Source: Mycobacterium interjectum (GTDB lineage: Bacteria > Actinomycetota > Actinomycetes > Mycobacteriales > Mycobacteriaceae). From it: a DNA stretch of 64,000 bases. Below, piece after piece: positions 46,773 to 55,603 of the stretch. Each line of letters starts with the position of its first letter. Position 1 is the first letter of the stretch. The DNA lies in assembly GCA_002102225.1 (NCBI GenBank), contig LQPB01000059.1, positions 1 through 64,000 on the forward strand, in the 5' to 3' direction. The notes under the pieces were generated by a model that did not search any database, was not told the origin of the DNA, and saw nothing but the letters and a program-made list of their open reading frames with translations. The translations under genes were made by a program, and so were the position numbers.

Positions 46773-48047
46773 TCACGCCATTTCGGTTGGCAGGAATGCG
46801 CTTTCGGCGGTGCCGAAGCGAATCCCCGTGGCGTCCTTGCCGATCAGCGTCAAAAACGCCACGGCGATCAATACCGGCACGATCGTCGCCGCCAGCGCGA
46901 AGGGATAACCGTGCGACTCGGCCAGCCGTTCCTGAATCGGCAGGTTGAAGGCGGCCAGCAGGTTTCCCAGCTGGTAGGTCACGCCGGGGTAGAGGCCGCG
47001 GATCGCGTCGGGCGACATCTCGGTCAGGTGGGCCGGGATCACCCCCCACGCGCCCTGCACGCAGATCTGCATCAAAAACGAGCCGAGGCACAGCATCGCC
47101 GCGCTGTGGGAGTAGGCGAACAGCGGCACGATCGGCAGACCCAGCAAGGCGCAGAAGATGATGGTGTGGCGGCGGCCGAATCGCTGTGACAGCGACCCGA
47201 AGAACAGCCCGCCGACGATGGCGCCGAGGTTGTAGACGATCACGATCCACTTGACGGTGACGCTGGACAGGCCGGCGCCGTGGTTGGCGGCCGCCCCCAG
47301 GAAGGTGGGGTAGACGTCCTGGGTGCCGTGGCTCATCCAGTTGAATGCGGTCATCAGCAGCACGAGATAGATGAATCGACGGACGATCCCGGCGTCGCGC
47401 AGCACGTCGCGGATCCTGGTGCTGGTGAGCTTCATTCGGTCCTGCGCGGCCTCCCACACCTCGGACTCCTCCACGCGGTAGCGGATGATCAGGCTGACCA
47501 GCGCCGGGACGATGCTCAGGCCGAACAGCCACCGCCACGACAGGCCCAGCCAATTCATCACCACCAGCGAGGCGACGCTCGCCAGCAGATAGCCGAAGGC
47601 GTAGCCCTCCTGCAGCAGCCCGGAGAAGAATCCGCGCCGCTCGACGGGAACCTTCTCCATCGCGAGCGCGGCGCCCAGCCCCCACTCGCCGCCCATCCCG
47701 ATGCCGTAGAGCAGACGCAGGATCACCAGCACCGTGAAGTTCGGCGCGAACGCGCACAGGAACCCGACGACGGAGTAGAAGATCACGTCCACCATCAACG
47801 GGAGCCGCCGCCCGACGCGGTCGGCCCACAGCCCGAATATCAACGCGCCGACCGGGCGCATCAGCAGGGTGGCCGTCGTGACGAACGCGACCTCGGCCTT
47901 GCTGATGTGGAAAGTCTTGGCGATGTCGGCGTAGACGAGCACGACGATGAAGTAGTCGAAAGCGTCCATCGTCCAGCCCAACAACGCCGCGATGAATGAG
48001 TTGCGCTGGTCGGCGGTCAACTTCTTTCGAGGGCTTTGTGTGGTCAC
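46773..48047 (-). CDS. nanT: MFS transporter, NanT-like (Rv1902c-like)
   Basis: 424 residues (M. tuberculosis NanT 422) with about 12 membrane helices. MFS signature [15 protein letters not shown] and the sugar/acid transporter start [21 protein letters not shown]. The name reflects relation to sialate transporters; the true substrate in mycobacteria is not known. GTG 48047 was chosen (family start); ATG 48098 would add 17 residues. Divergent from the amidohydrolase by 53 bp. Confidence 0.87.
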   Translation of the reverse strand: MTTQSPRKKLTADQRNSFIAALLGWTMDAFDYFIVVLVYADIAKTFHISKAEVAFVTTATLLMRPVGALIFGLWADRVGRRLPLMVDVIFYSVVGFLCAFAPNFTVLVILRLLYGIGMGGEWGLGAALAMEKVPVERRGFFSGLLQEGYAFGYLLASVASLVVMNWLGLSWRWLFGLSIVPALVSLIIRYRVEESEVWEAAQDRMKLTSTRIRDVLRDAGIVRRFIYLVLLMTAFNWMSHGTQDVYPTFLGAAANHGAGLSSVTVKWIVIVYNLGAIVGGLFFGSLSQRFGRRHTIIFCALLGLPIVPLFAYSHSAAMLCLGSFLMQICVQGAWGVIPAHLTEMSPDAIRGLYPGVTYQLGNLLAAFNLPIQERLAESHGYPFALAATIVPVLIAVAFLTLIGKDATGIRFGTAESAFLPTEMA

Positions 48048-48100
48048 TTGAGCAATCGTGCAGTACCGGTCGGCGATGCGCGAGAGTAAGTTCCGCATAC

Positions 48101-49168
48101 ATGCGAATCATCGACGCCGATGGACACGTCGCCGAGAACTCCTCGCTGGCGATCGAAGCGATCAAGCGCTGGCCCGACCACGTCAAGCCCAGCAGCGACG
48201 GGCGGCTGCGGTTGACGCTGGAGGGCCGCAACTACCCGGAGGACCAAGGCCCGGGAGCCGGTTGTCCGCCCGAGCACGGCATCAGCAAGGCGCCCGACAT
48301 CAATTGCCGCTCACCCGAGGGCGTGCTCGGCGACGCCGACCGCGATCACATCGACACGATGGTGCTGTACCCGAGCATGGGGCTGTGCGCACCCAGCCTC
48401 GAGGACCCCGAATTCGCCGCGGGATTCTCGCGCCTCTACAACCAGTGGATCGCCGATTACTGCGCCTCGTCCGGTGGCCGGCTGCGCGGCGTCGCCGTGA
48501 CCCCGATCGAACACGGCCGGGCGGCCATCGACGTCATGACCGAGGCCAAGGAGCTCGGGCTGGTGGCGACCCTGATACCGCCGGCGCTCAAGACCCGCAA
48601 CCTCGACCACCCCGACCTCGATCCGTTCTACGCGGCGGCCGTCGAGCTCGGGATGCCGCTGGGCGTGCACGGCGCCCCCGGCATTCACCTGCCGAAGATC
48701 GGCGTGGACCGCTTCACCAATTACATTCAGGTGCACTGCATCAGCTTTCCGTTCGACCAGATGACGGCGATGACCGCGATGGTCTCCGGCGGCGTCTTCG
48801 AGCGCCATCCCCAGTTGCGGGTCGCGTTCCTGGAGGCGGGCGCGGGGTGGGTCCCGTTCTTCATCGATCGCCTGCACGAGCACTACGAGAAGCGGGGCGA
48901 CTGGGTTGAGCGCGGCTGGCGCCGCGACCCGCACGAATACCTGGCCGCGGGCAACATCTTCGTGACCTGCGAGCCGGAGGAGCCGATCCTGCCCGGCGTG
49001 ATCGATGTGCTGGGTGACGACTTCATCATGTTCGCCAGCGACTACCCGCACTGGGACGGCGAATGGCCGGAGAGCACCAAGCACCTGCGCACCCGCGCGG
49101 ACATCAGCGAGGAGGCGCGCGAAAAAATCGGCGGGCTCAACGCGCAGCGCTTCTACAACCTGAACTGA
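48101..49168 (+). CDS. Amidohydrolase (metal-dependent, family 2)
   Basis: 355 residues, TIM-barrel decarboxylase/hydrolase type. DADGHVAE (the DxDxH-like metal start), [13 protein letters not shown] (metal His), and [12 protein letters not shown] with the metal Asp. Similar mycobacterial enzymes act on aromatic or ring-cleaved acids; substrate unknown. Not present at the M. tuberculosis locus by my recall, so probably accessory. Confidence 0.88.
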   Translation: MRIIDADGHVAENSSLAIEAIKRWPDHVKPSSDGRLRLTLEGRNYPEDQGPGAGCPPEHGISKAPDINCRSPEGVLGDADRDHIDTMVLYPSMGLCAPSLEDPEFAAGFSRLYNQWIADYCASSGGRLRGVAVTPIEHGRAAIDVMTEAKELGLVATLIPPALKTRNLDHPDLDPFYAAAVELGMPLGVHGAPGIHLPKIGVDRFTNYIQVHCISFPFDQMTAMTAMVSGGVFERHPQLRVAFLEAGAGWVPFFIDRLHEHYEKRGDWVERGWRRDPHEYLAAGNIFVTCEPEEPILPGVIDVLGDDFIMFASDYPHWDGEWPESTKHLRTRADISEEAREKIGGLNAQRFYNLN

Positions 49169-49191
49169 GCCGGGTGGGAGGATTCACTGCT

Positions 49192-49584
49192 ATGGGCCCT
49201 TTCCTGCTTCGCGCCGCACTGACCGGACTCGCCATGTGGATCGTCACCCTCTTCATGCACGGGATCAGATTCGTCGGCGGCAGCACCACGCTTCAGACCG
49301 TCGCCATCATCTTCGTCGTCGCCGTGATCTTCGGTCTGGTCAACGCGTTCATCAAGCCGGTGGTCCAGATCCTGTCGATCCCGCTCTACATCCTGACGCT
49401 GGGGCTCATTCATATCGTGATCAATGCGTTGATGCTGTGGATCACCGCGTGGATCACCGCGCACACCACGCACTGGGGACTGCAGATCGACCATTTCTGG
49501 TGGACGGCGATCTGGGCCGCCATCCTGTTGTCGCTTGTGAGCTGGGTGCTGTCGCTGGTGATCCGCGACGTCACTCGCGCCTGA
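49192..49584 (+). CDS. Small membrane protein, phage-holin-4 family (Rv1903-like)
   Basis: 130 residues, four membrane helices (LLRAALTGLAMWIVTLF; VAIIFVVAVIFGLVNAFI; LYILTLGLIHIVINALMLWI; FWWTAIWAAILLSLVSWVL), the IKPVVQILSIPLYILTLG signature of the family. Found in many bacteria without phage; function unclear. Start follows GGGAGGA. Confidence 0.87.
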   Translation: MGPFLLRAALTGLAMWIVTLFMHGIRFVGGSTTLQTVAIIFVVAVIFGLVNAFIKPVVQILSIPLYILTLGLIHIVINALMLWITAWITAHTTHWGLQIDHFWWTAIWAAILLSLVSWVLSLVIRDVTRA

Positions 49585-49597
49585 ACCGCCTAGATTT

Positions 49598-50380
49598 TCA
49601 GCGGCCCTGCCAGCGCGGCGGCCGCTTCTCGGCGAAGGCGCGGGGACCCTCCTTGGCGTCCTCGGTCTCGAAAACCCGGTCGCTGTGCCGTGTTTCGTTG
49701 TCGTAGGCCGCCCCGAGGTCGAGCGCCAAACCCTCGACGGCGGACTGTTTCGTCGCGAAGACGGCGAGCGGCGCGTTGGCCGCGATTCGCTCGGCGTAGT
49801 CATACGCGGCGTCCATCAGCCGGTCGGCGGGAACCACCCGGTTGATCAGCCCCATGGCCAGGGCGCGTTCCGCGTCCACCATGTCGGCGGTCAGCAGCAG
49901 TTCCATCGCGAGCGGATACGGCATCTGCCGGGGCAGCCGGACAGTGCTCCCACCGCCGGCGAACAGGCCGCGCTTGGGCTCCATGACCGCGAAGCGCGCC
50001 TCGGGCACGGCGACGCGAATGTCGGTGGAGGTCAGCATCTCGAAGCCCCCCGCGACGCAGGTGCCGTTGACGGCCGCGACGACCGGTTTGTACACCGGGA
50101 ACCGGTGTAAGACGGCGTGGATCGCGTCGTCCTTGTTCCAGCCCTCGGGCTTGGGCAGGTCCCCGGTGAGTTCCGGGATGAATTTCTTCAGGTCGGCCCC
50201 CGTGCAGAAGTCCCGTCCGACGCCGGTGATCACGGCGACCCAGGCGCGATCGTCGTCGCGGAACGCCGCCCAGGCCCGGGCCAGATCGCGAAAGTGCTCC
50301 ATGTCCAACGAATTGCGCGTCTCGGGACGGTTGATCGTGATGGTCACGACGTGGGCGCGCAGCGCGTAGTCGATGCTCAT
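49598..50380 (-). CDS. Enoyl-CoA hydratase/isomerase family protein
   Basis: 260 residues, crotonase fold: ITINRPETRNSLDM, first oxyanion loop GVGRDFCTGADLKKF, second AVNGTCVAGGFEMLTSTDIRVA, and MEPKRGLFAGGG where the second Glu would be (no Glu seen here, so classical hydratase activity is doubtful). The ATG overlaps the aao stop (ATGA), so it is co-translated with aao. Role in fatty-acid or aromatic-CoA breakdown is inferred. Confidence 0.86.
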   Translation of the reverse strand: MSIDYALRAHVVTITINRPETRNSLDMEHFRDLARAWAAFRDDDRAWVAVITGVGRDFCTGADLKKFIPELTGDLPKPEGWNKDDAIHAVLHRFPVYKPVVAAVNGTCVAGGFEMLTSTDIRVAVPEARFAVMEPKRGLFAGGGSTVRLPRQMPYPLAMELLLTADMVDAERALAMGLINRVVPADRLMDAAYDYAERIAANAPLAVFATKQSAVEGLALDLGAAYDNETRHSDRVFETEDAKEGPRAFAEKRPPRWQGR

Positions 50381-51402
50381 CGCCCCTCCGGGTGGCTGAC
50401 CAGGCGCAGCACCTCGCGCGCGCAACCCCACGACAGCGTCACACCGTTGCCGCCGTGGCCGTAGTTGTGGATGCACCGGGCCCGCCCGAGCGGCTCGGCC
50501 TGCACCCGCACCGCCGGCCGGTCCGGACGCAGCGCGGTGATCGTCTCGATCACCTCGGCCTCGCGTAGCCGCGGCTCGATACGCCGGCACCGCTGCAGGA
50601 TGCGGTCGGTCACCTCCGGATCCGGGGTCGTGTCCCAGCGGTCGGGAATGCTGATGCCACCGCACACCACCCGCTGCGGGTGCGGGAAGAAGCAGGTCCA
50701 TTCCCGGCCGTGGTTCAACTCGATAAACAGTTGCCGCACACCGGGATTCGCCAGGACGACGTGCTGGCCGAACAGCGGCCGCACCGAATCGTCGCCGGTC
50801 AGGGCTCCGGCGCCGAGCCCGGCGCAGTTGACGACGACCGGTGCGGCGTCGGCCGCCTCGGCCAGCGACCGGACCGGACGCAACTCGATCTCGCAGCCCG
50901 CGGCGGTCAGCCGGCGGGTCAGATAGTCGAGATAGTGCGGCATGTCGATCATCGGCATGCTGGCGCGGAACCCGGTGCCGAAGCCGTCTGGCACGTCGGC
51001 CGGATCGGCGGGGCGCAGGTCGGGGATCAGCGTGGCCGCTGGCGAGGCCGCCTCGGTCCCGATGAATTCCCCGACCGCCAGCGCCGGTGCCAGGAGAACA
51101 CCGGTGTCCGGGTCGGCCGCCAGTTCGCGAAACACCCCCAGGGAATGCGCGGTCCAGTCCAGAGTCGCCGCGGCGCGTTCGGCCGGGCGAGGAGGTGCCC
51201 ATACCGCACCCGCCACCGCCGACGTCGTCTCCGGTGGCATCGCGGCCGTCCACACCCGCACCGGCCAACCCGCCTCGGCCAGGCGGATGGCCGACGTCAA
51301 GCCGCTGACGCCGGCACCGATGACGACAATCTGTTGCCTGTCACCCGGGTCACTTGCCAATGGCAGCGAGCTCCCGTCAGGGATGGGGGGGTGGCGGGCC
51401 AT
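50377..51402 (-). CDS. aao: D-amino-acid oxidase
   Basis: 341 residues (Rv1905c about 320). FAD site IVVIGAGVSGLTSAIRLAEAG, the conserved AGAVWAPP and VVVNCAGLGAG, the substrate-binding end VRVQAEPLG and GHGGNGVTLSWGCA. Oxidises D-amino acids to keto acid, ammonia and H2O2. The ATG at 51402 overlaps the next gene's end by 26 bp; a later Met could also start. Confidence 0.92.
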   Translation of the reverse strand: MARHPPIPDGSSLPLASDPGDRQQIVVIGAGVSGLTSAIRLAEAGWPVRVWTAAMPPETTSAVAGAVWAPPRPAERAAATLDWTAHSLGVFRELAADPDTGVLLAPALAVGEFIGTEAASPAATLIPDLRPADPADVPDGFGTGFRASMPMIDMPHYLDYLTRRLTAAGCEIELRPVRSLAEAADAAPVVVNCAGLGAGALTGDDSVRPLFGQHVVLANPGVRQLFIELNHGREWTCFFPHPQRVVCGGISIPDRWDTTPDPEVTDRILQRCRRIEPRLREAEVIETITALRPDRPAVRVQAEPLGRARCIHNYGHGGNGVTLSWGCAREVLRLVSHPEGR

Positions 51403-51826
51403 TCTGGCCGCCGAGCAGCCCGTTGAGGATGCCGAGCGTGCCCTGCACAGCCGCGGGCGGGGCGCTGGCCGGCGGAGTGGCGTCGGGCGTCAGCTGCCAG
51501 GGCTGGCAGCCCGTTGTCTTGAACGCCTTGTCCGTGGGTTCGATCTGCACTACCTGCGGCTTCTTGCTCAGGGCGTTGTCGACGAGGTTGCCGTCGGGGT
51601 TGCCCGTTCGCTTCCAGTAGCAGGTGCCGTCGCCGACGGGTCCCGCCGAGCTGTAGATGCCGGGCGCGATGTCGCTTCCCACCGCGAAGGTGCCGTCGTG
51701 GTCCATCGTGGTCTTCGGCCCGGGTGGGGGCGTCGGCTCCGGATCGGCGCCGGCGACGGCCGCGGATGCCGCCCAGCCGGCAATCAATAGGCCGGCGGCA
51801 ACAGATCGTGCCGCCACGGATGCCAT
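51377..51826 (-). CDS. Secreted hypothetical protein (Rv1906c-like)
   Basis: 149 residues (Rv1906c 156) with a signal peptide ending near AVAGADP. The mature part, DHDGTFAVGSDIAPGIYSSAGPVGDGTCYWKRTGN, is the repeat-like outer domain seen in several mycobacterial exported proteins, with Cys in GTCYW and TTGCQPW that may pair. Start 51826. In M. tuberculosis Rv1907c and katG follow upstream; here furA follows directly after 45 bp. Confidence 0.82.
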   Translation of the reverse strand: MASVAARSVAAGLLIAGWAASAAVAGADPEPTPPPGPKTTMDHDGTFAVGSDIAPGIYSSAGPVGDGTCYWKRTGNPDGNLVDNALSKKPQVVQIEPTDKAFKTTGCQPWQLTPDATPPASAPPAAVQGTLGILNGLLGGQNGPPPPHP

Positions 51827-51871
51827 TTTGAACCCCACGAGGCAGCAGCCTACCGGTGCGAGCAACTCATT

Positions 51872-52606
51872 TCATATGGACGTTGGCGAGGGTGAATCGG
51901 AAGGCTCGATGTGAGGGCCGTTGCTCGCCACTGTGGCATCAGCGATGTCGTAGCGAGCCCACCCGGCATTGGCTCCCAGCCCGCCCGTCCCAATTCCGGC
52001 CGCCTTCAACCCGGTACTCGGCGTGAGCGGGCCTGGGGCGAGCCATTCTCCCGGCGTCGGGGTTGGCGTTGGCGTCGGCACCAGTTGGCCATTACTCGGC
52101 GGCGGGTTGCCGCTATCGCCCGAGCAAAGCGTGCCGTGGGAGAGTTGTTCCGTGGGGCTGTGATCGTCGATCGCTGGAGACGCGGGTGATACCGAGCAGC
52201 CGGCGCAGCGGCCCAAATAGATGACCTCCGCGCCGTCGAGCTGAAAGCCGTTGGTGTCCGAAACGGACAGGCAGGGAGCCGCACCGATGACGCAGTCGAC
52301 GTCCGCGATGGCCCCGCAACTCCGGCAGACCATGTGATGGTGGTTGTCGCCCACGCGAGTTTCGTAGCGCGCGACCGAGCCTGGCGGCTGAACCCGTCGC
52401 AACAGACCCACGTCTGTCAGCGCGTGCAGGATGTCGTACACGGCCTGGCGCGACACGTCGGGCAGGCAGGCACGCACGGCCCCGATGATCGTTTCGGTGT
52501 CGGCGTGCGGATTCAGGTTCACCGAATGGAGCACCGCGATTCGCGGGCGGGTCACCCGCAGATCGGCTGAACGAAGGCGCTCGGCATAGCGATCCATCGA
52601 GGGCAT
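51872..52606 (-). CDS. furA: FurA (ferric-uptake-type regulator) with an abnormal C-terminal extension
   Basis: 244 residues instead of about 150. Residues 1-137 are normal FurA: winged helix ADLRVTRPRIAVLHSVN, recognition VSRQAVYDILHALTDVGL, metal site VGDNHHHMVCRSCG, and zinc Cys94/97 and Cys134/137. From about 138 the frame continues for some 107 residues of Ser/Pro/Gly-rich sequence including PTPTPTPTP (177-185) and ends SPSPTSI. FurA normally controls katG directly downstream; katG is not here. The start at 52606 matches the family; Met at 52597 is possible. Confidence 0.88.
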   Translation of the reverse strand: MPSMDRYAERLRSADLRVTRPRIAVLHSVNLNPHADTETIIGAVRACLPDVSRQAVYDILHALTDVGLLRRVQPPGSVARYETRVGDNHHHMVCRSCGAIADVDCVIGAAPCLSVSDTNGFQLDGAEVIYLGRCAGCSVSPASPAIDDHSPTEQLSHGTLCSGDSGNPPPSNGQLVPTPTPTPTPGEWLAPGPLTPSTGLKAAGIGTGGLGANAGWARYDIADATVASNGPHIEPSDSPSPTSI

Positions 52607-53059
52607 CTGAACCAGGCGAAGGTCTTTTCTCGAATTGATCAAGCTCTGACCTTTCCCTCGGACCGCGACACCCGCCGACATTGCGGCACATGAAAACTAT
52701 ATGGAAACGCTACTTTCGCGGCGGAGCCCAGATTAGGATCCTTCGACACCTTGTGGTGCGTTTTCGACAAATCGCGACACCTTTTTCGAACCCCCAGTCT
52801 CATCCCCAACCAAATCTTGGGTCCGCGCCGACGAGGGTTCTCAACCGAGCAAAGCACACTTCGCCCGTGTACTGCTGGCATTCCCCCGAGGCTAAGTTTG
52901 GGCGCACCGCCGCCACCCGTTTGCCCGACCGGGAGCGGCTCGCGCGCCCGGCACCGGTTGGGTGCCTGGACCGTTGTTGAAGCTCGCCGACCACCGCCCC
53001 CCTCGGTCGGACCATGCGAGTCGGAGGCCACGCACCCCGGCCCCGTGGCCGGTCGAGGT
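52607..53059. other. 453-bp region with no gene, upstream of furA
   Basis: Less GC-rich than its surroundings (52690-52890). No coding signal, tRNA or clear repeat was found; a weak CCCAACCAAATCTTGGG symmetry lies near 52807. It holds the furA promoter and may be the scar of gene loss on this side. Confidence 0.5.
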
Positions 53060-53554
53060 CTATGTCAGGCGGCGCACTTTGCCGGCGTAGCCCAAGGCGT
53101 GTTCGTACGTATCAAGGTTGTCCCGGGAAATTCTCGCGTGCACCGGGCGCTCGAGGAAGAAGCGCAACACCGGGTTGTAGGCATGGTAGGTCTCGTGAAA
53201 GGTCAGCACGGTGGTGCCGTCGGGCTGCTCCTCGAGTTGGTGATAGCCCTCGGCGCGCGACCACAACGGCGCTCCGACCGCGACATATCGCGACAGCTTG
53301 TTCATCTCCGCCTCCGTCACGGTCTCCCACGACCGCGCTCTACCGCCGGACAGCAGGTACTTGGGGACCGGGAAGACGCAGGTGCGAACCAGGCCCTCAC
53401 CGGCCTCGTTGCCCTCGTTGAGAATCTCCATGCTGCCCGTCGGCCAGGTGAGCACCCGCGGCCGCGGCGCGTTCGGCGGAACCGGGGGATGAAGCCCCCG
53501 CCACACTTTCTTCGGCGGCGCGTCGACGTGGAATCGCACGGTGTAGGACTGCAT
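53060..53554 (-). CDS. SRPBCC-like protein
   Basis: 164 residues. MQSYTVRFHVDAPPKKVWRGLHPPVPP at the start, VLTWPTGSMEILNEG, FPVPKYLLSGGRARSWETVTE, and VLTFHETYHAYNPVLRFFLERPVHARISRDN: a helix-grip ligand-binding fold. Its start overlaps the stop of the nitroreductase, so they are translated together. Ligand unknown. Confidence 0.75.
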   Translation of the reverse strand: MQSYTVRFHVDAPPKKVWRGLHPPVPPNAPRPRVLTWPTGSMEILNEGNEAGEGLVRTCVFPVPKYLLSGGRARSWETVTEAEMNKLSRYVAVGAPLWSRAEGYHQLEEQPDGTTVLTFHETYHAYNPVLRFFLERPVHARISRDNLDTYEHALGYAGKVRRLT

Positions 53555-54195
53555 CAGCGTTCTCCAACCAGGTGTCCCCAGCTATCCCAATAGGTGATGG
53601 TCTCCGCCGGCGGCCGCTTGGCCGGCCGGAAGTCGGTGCCGATCGTGTAGGCGACCGGGAACAGCGCGGCCTGGGTGGCGGTGTCGGGGATGCCGAGCAA
53701 CTCGGCCACCTCGCGCTCCCGGGCCAGGTGCATCGTCGTCCACACCGACCCCAGGCCGCGCGACCGCAGGGCAAGCAGAAAACTCCAGCCGGCGGGGATG
53801 ATTGACGCCCAGGCCGACGCGGCCGTCAACAGGTTCGAGTTGTCGATGCGGTTGTCCAGGCAGGGGATGACATGCACGGGAACGCGGGCCAGCGTCTCGG
53901 TGAGGGCCAGCGCGCCGGCATACACGCGCCGGGTCTGCGGATCGGACGCCTCCTTGGCCGCGTACGCCAAATATTCGGCGCCGATCCCGCGATAGATCTC
54001 GGCGATCGCGGCGCGCTTGTCGGCGTCAGTGATCACCAACCAGCGCCAGTCCTGGGCGTTACTCGCGGTGGGCGCCTGCATGGCGAGTCGTATGCACTCG
54101 AGGATCACCTCGCGGCCGACGGGTCGGTCGAGGTCGAGGCGGTTGCGGACGGCACGCGTGGTGCTCAGCAATTCATCGACCGTCGCGATGTCCAT
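53554..54195 (-). CDS. Nitroreductase family (FMN) protein
   Basis: 213 residues. FMN nitroreductase fold: TTRAVRNRLDLDRPVGREVILE, QAPTASNAQDWRWLVI, LRSRGLGSVWTTMHLAREREVAELLGIPD, GTDFRPAKRPP near the C-terminal FMN loop. Reduces nitro or quinone compounds with NAD(P)H. Middle gene of a three-gene unit with the AhpD-like gene (27 bp upstream). Confidence 0.88.
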   Translation of the reverse strand: MDIATVDELLSTTRAVRNRLDLDRPVGREVILECIRLAMQAPTASNAQDWRWLVITDADKRAAIAEIYRGIGAEYLAYAAKEASDPQTRRVYAGALALTETLARVPVHVIPCLDNRIDNSNLLTAASAWASIIPAGWSFLLALRSRGLGSVWTTMHLAREREVAELLGIPDTATQAALFPVAYTIGTDFRPAKRPPAETITYWDSWGHLVGER

Positions 54196-54222
54196 CGGAT
54201 CCTTACTCTTGTCGAAGCTTGA

Positions 54223-54705
54223 TCAAAGCTCGATGGCGCAGGACTGGTCGACCCCGAGCACCGCCAGGGAGCGGCCGAGGCCAAGGAACACCGCGACGCA
54301 GAGCGTCAGATCGAGGATCTCCTCGTCGGAGAACACGGCGCGCAGCCGCGCGAAGAACCCGTCGTCCATCGACGCGTGGTCGTTGGCGAAGCGCTCCGCA
54401 AACTCGATGGCAAGACGCTGACGCGCGGTGTAGCCCGGGTAGCTGGCGTAGGCGGCGACGTTGTCGTAGAGCTCGGGCGCAACGCCGGCGTCCAGCACGG
54501 ACTGGGCGCGGAAATCCGAGCAGGCGACGCAGTCGTTGATCTGGGCGATTCGCATCCGCGCCAGCTCCCGCTCCTCGGCCGGCAGAATGCTTTGCTCGTA
54601 CGCGCCCCGGATCATCCGCTCCACCATGCCGCCGAGTTGCGGCCGTAGGGTCCAGATCATGGCGGGTTCGCCGCCTGGGCCGTCCGGCACATCGAGTCGG
54701 GCCAT
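54223..54705 (-). CDS. Carboxymuconolactone decarboxylase/AhpD-like protein
   Basis: 160 residues. CxxC in NDCVACSDFRAQSV, the ARMRIAQIN helix, YPGYTARQRLAIEFAERFANDHASMDD and LGLGRSLAVLGVDQSC. Paralogous in layout to the protein at 14624-15118 (both have CxxC, PGY(S/T)xxxRLAxEFAxRF and LGxGRxL). First gene of the operon with the nitroreductase and SRPBCC genes; thiol chemistry may feed the nitroreductase (inference). Confidence 0.8.
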   Translation of the reverse strand: MARLDVPDGPGGEPAMIWTLRPQLGGMVERMIRGAYEQSILPAEERELARMRIAQINDCVACSDFRAQSVLDAGVAPELYDNVAAYASYPGYTARQRLAIEFAERFANDHASMDDGFFARLRAVFSDEEILDLTLCVAVFLGLGRSLAVLGVDQSCAIEL

Positions 54706-54847
54706 CCGTGAACTCCTGCCCGGTGAATGTCGTTACCGTATCGAAGCAAACCAGATTCTCGACGCGGCTGTCTAGGTCGGTCAACGCGCCTCATTGTGCA
54801 TATGTAGACCCGGCGCGGCGCGCGAAGAGCGGCCGGGTTACCGTCCG

Positions 54848-54865
54848 TTAAACGTGGGCGTTTAA
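54848..54865. promoter_or_regulatory. Palindrome upstream of the acyl-CoA synthetase operon
   Basis: TTAAACG / CGTTTAA with a 4-nt spacer (TGGG) at 54848-54865, 31 bp before the GTG start at 54897. Likely operator or core promoter element of the 54897-57788 operon, or shared with the divergent 54705 gene. Confidence 0.5.
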
Positions 54866-54896
54866 AGCAGAGCGCCCCGTGTTTGGAGGTCTCGGC

Positions 54897-55595
54897 GTGC
54901 TGTTCATGCACGAGGTACACAAGGTGCGCGGCCGCGCCGAAGACGAGTTCGAGGCCGCGTTTCGGGAGGGCTGGATGCCCATGCTCGGCGCCGACGGGGA
55001 CGCCCGGCTGCTGTGGTATGCCGATCATGCCCAGGGCAGCGGGCCGGCCTACACCGTCGTCACCGTCACCGCGGTGAAGGACGGGGCGGCGTGGGAACGG
55101 CTCCCCCCGCGGGTGCAGCAGGGCGATCTGCAGAAGTGGATCCGCGGCCTCGACGAACTCCGCCATGAGGTCGAGGCCAAGCTGTTGGTCCCGCTCGCGT
55201 GGTCGCCCCTGCAGGAAGTGTCGTTCGACGAGGTGCCGACCGACGGCCGGGAGCACGAGCTGAACCTCTACATGGAAGACACCATGTGGCCCTACCAGAA
55301 CAAGTTCGAGGAATACATCGACCGCTGCGGCGACGTCTACGCCCGCAGCCTGGAGCGGCCGTCCTCCATGCTGACGATCCAGGCGGCCTTCCAGCCCGCG
55401 CTGGGCAGCCACCTGCGCCGCGAGGTCATCCTGATGCAGCGCATCAAACGGCCGGAGCAACTGCTCGAACTGCTCCGCACCCACATCCCGTCCGAATACC
55501 GCGCGCCCGGCACGTGGATGCACGACGCCCTCGATCTGCGCGACCAGTGGACCAGCCGGCTGCTGCGCACCTCCGCGTGGTCACCTCTGTATTAG
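54897..55595 (+). CDS. Uncharacterised protein, first copy of a paralogous pair
   Basis: 232 residues from a GTG with GGAGG 7 nt upstream (54885-54889). Family not recognised. Reads HEVHKVRG...EGWMPML...ARLLWYADHAQGSG in the first half and LYMEDTMWPYQNKFEEYIDR...IQAAFQPALGSHLRREVILMQ in the second, suggesting two ferredoxin-like (dimeric alpha-beta barrel) halves. It ends RTSAWSPLY. A clearly related gene lies at 57069, after an acyl-CoA synthetase. Two copies in one operon suggest heteromer or two substrates. Confidence 0.65.
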   Translation: MLFMHEVHKVRGRAEDEFEAAFREGWMPMLGADGDARLLWYADHAQGSGPAYTVVTVTAVKDGAAWERLPPRVQQGDLQKWIRGLDELRHEVEAKLLVPLAWSPLQEVSFDEVPTDGREHELNLYMEDTMWPYQNKFEEYIDRCGDVYARSLERPSSMLTIQAAFQPALGSHLRREVILMQRIKRPEQLLELLRTHIPSEYRAPGTWMHDALDLRDQWTSRLLRTSAWSPLY

Positions 55596-55603
55596 GCCCG
55601 CAG

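Noticed and set aside
52681-53593. Plus-strand frames over the furA upstream gap and the 53060 SRPBCC gene
   Set aside because: Low-complexity and no recognisable start; the minus-strand SRPBCC gene is better supported.
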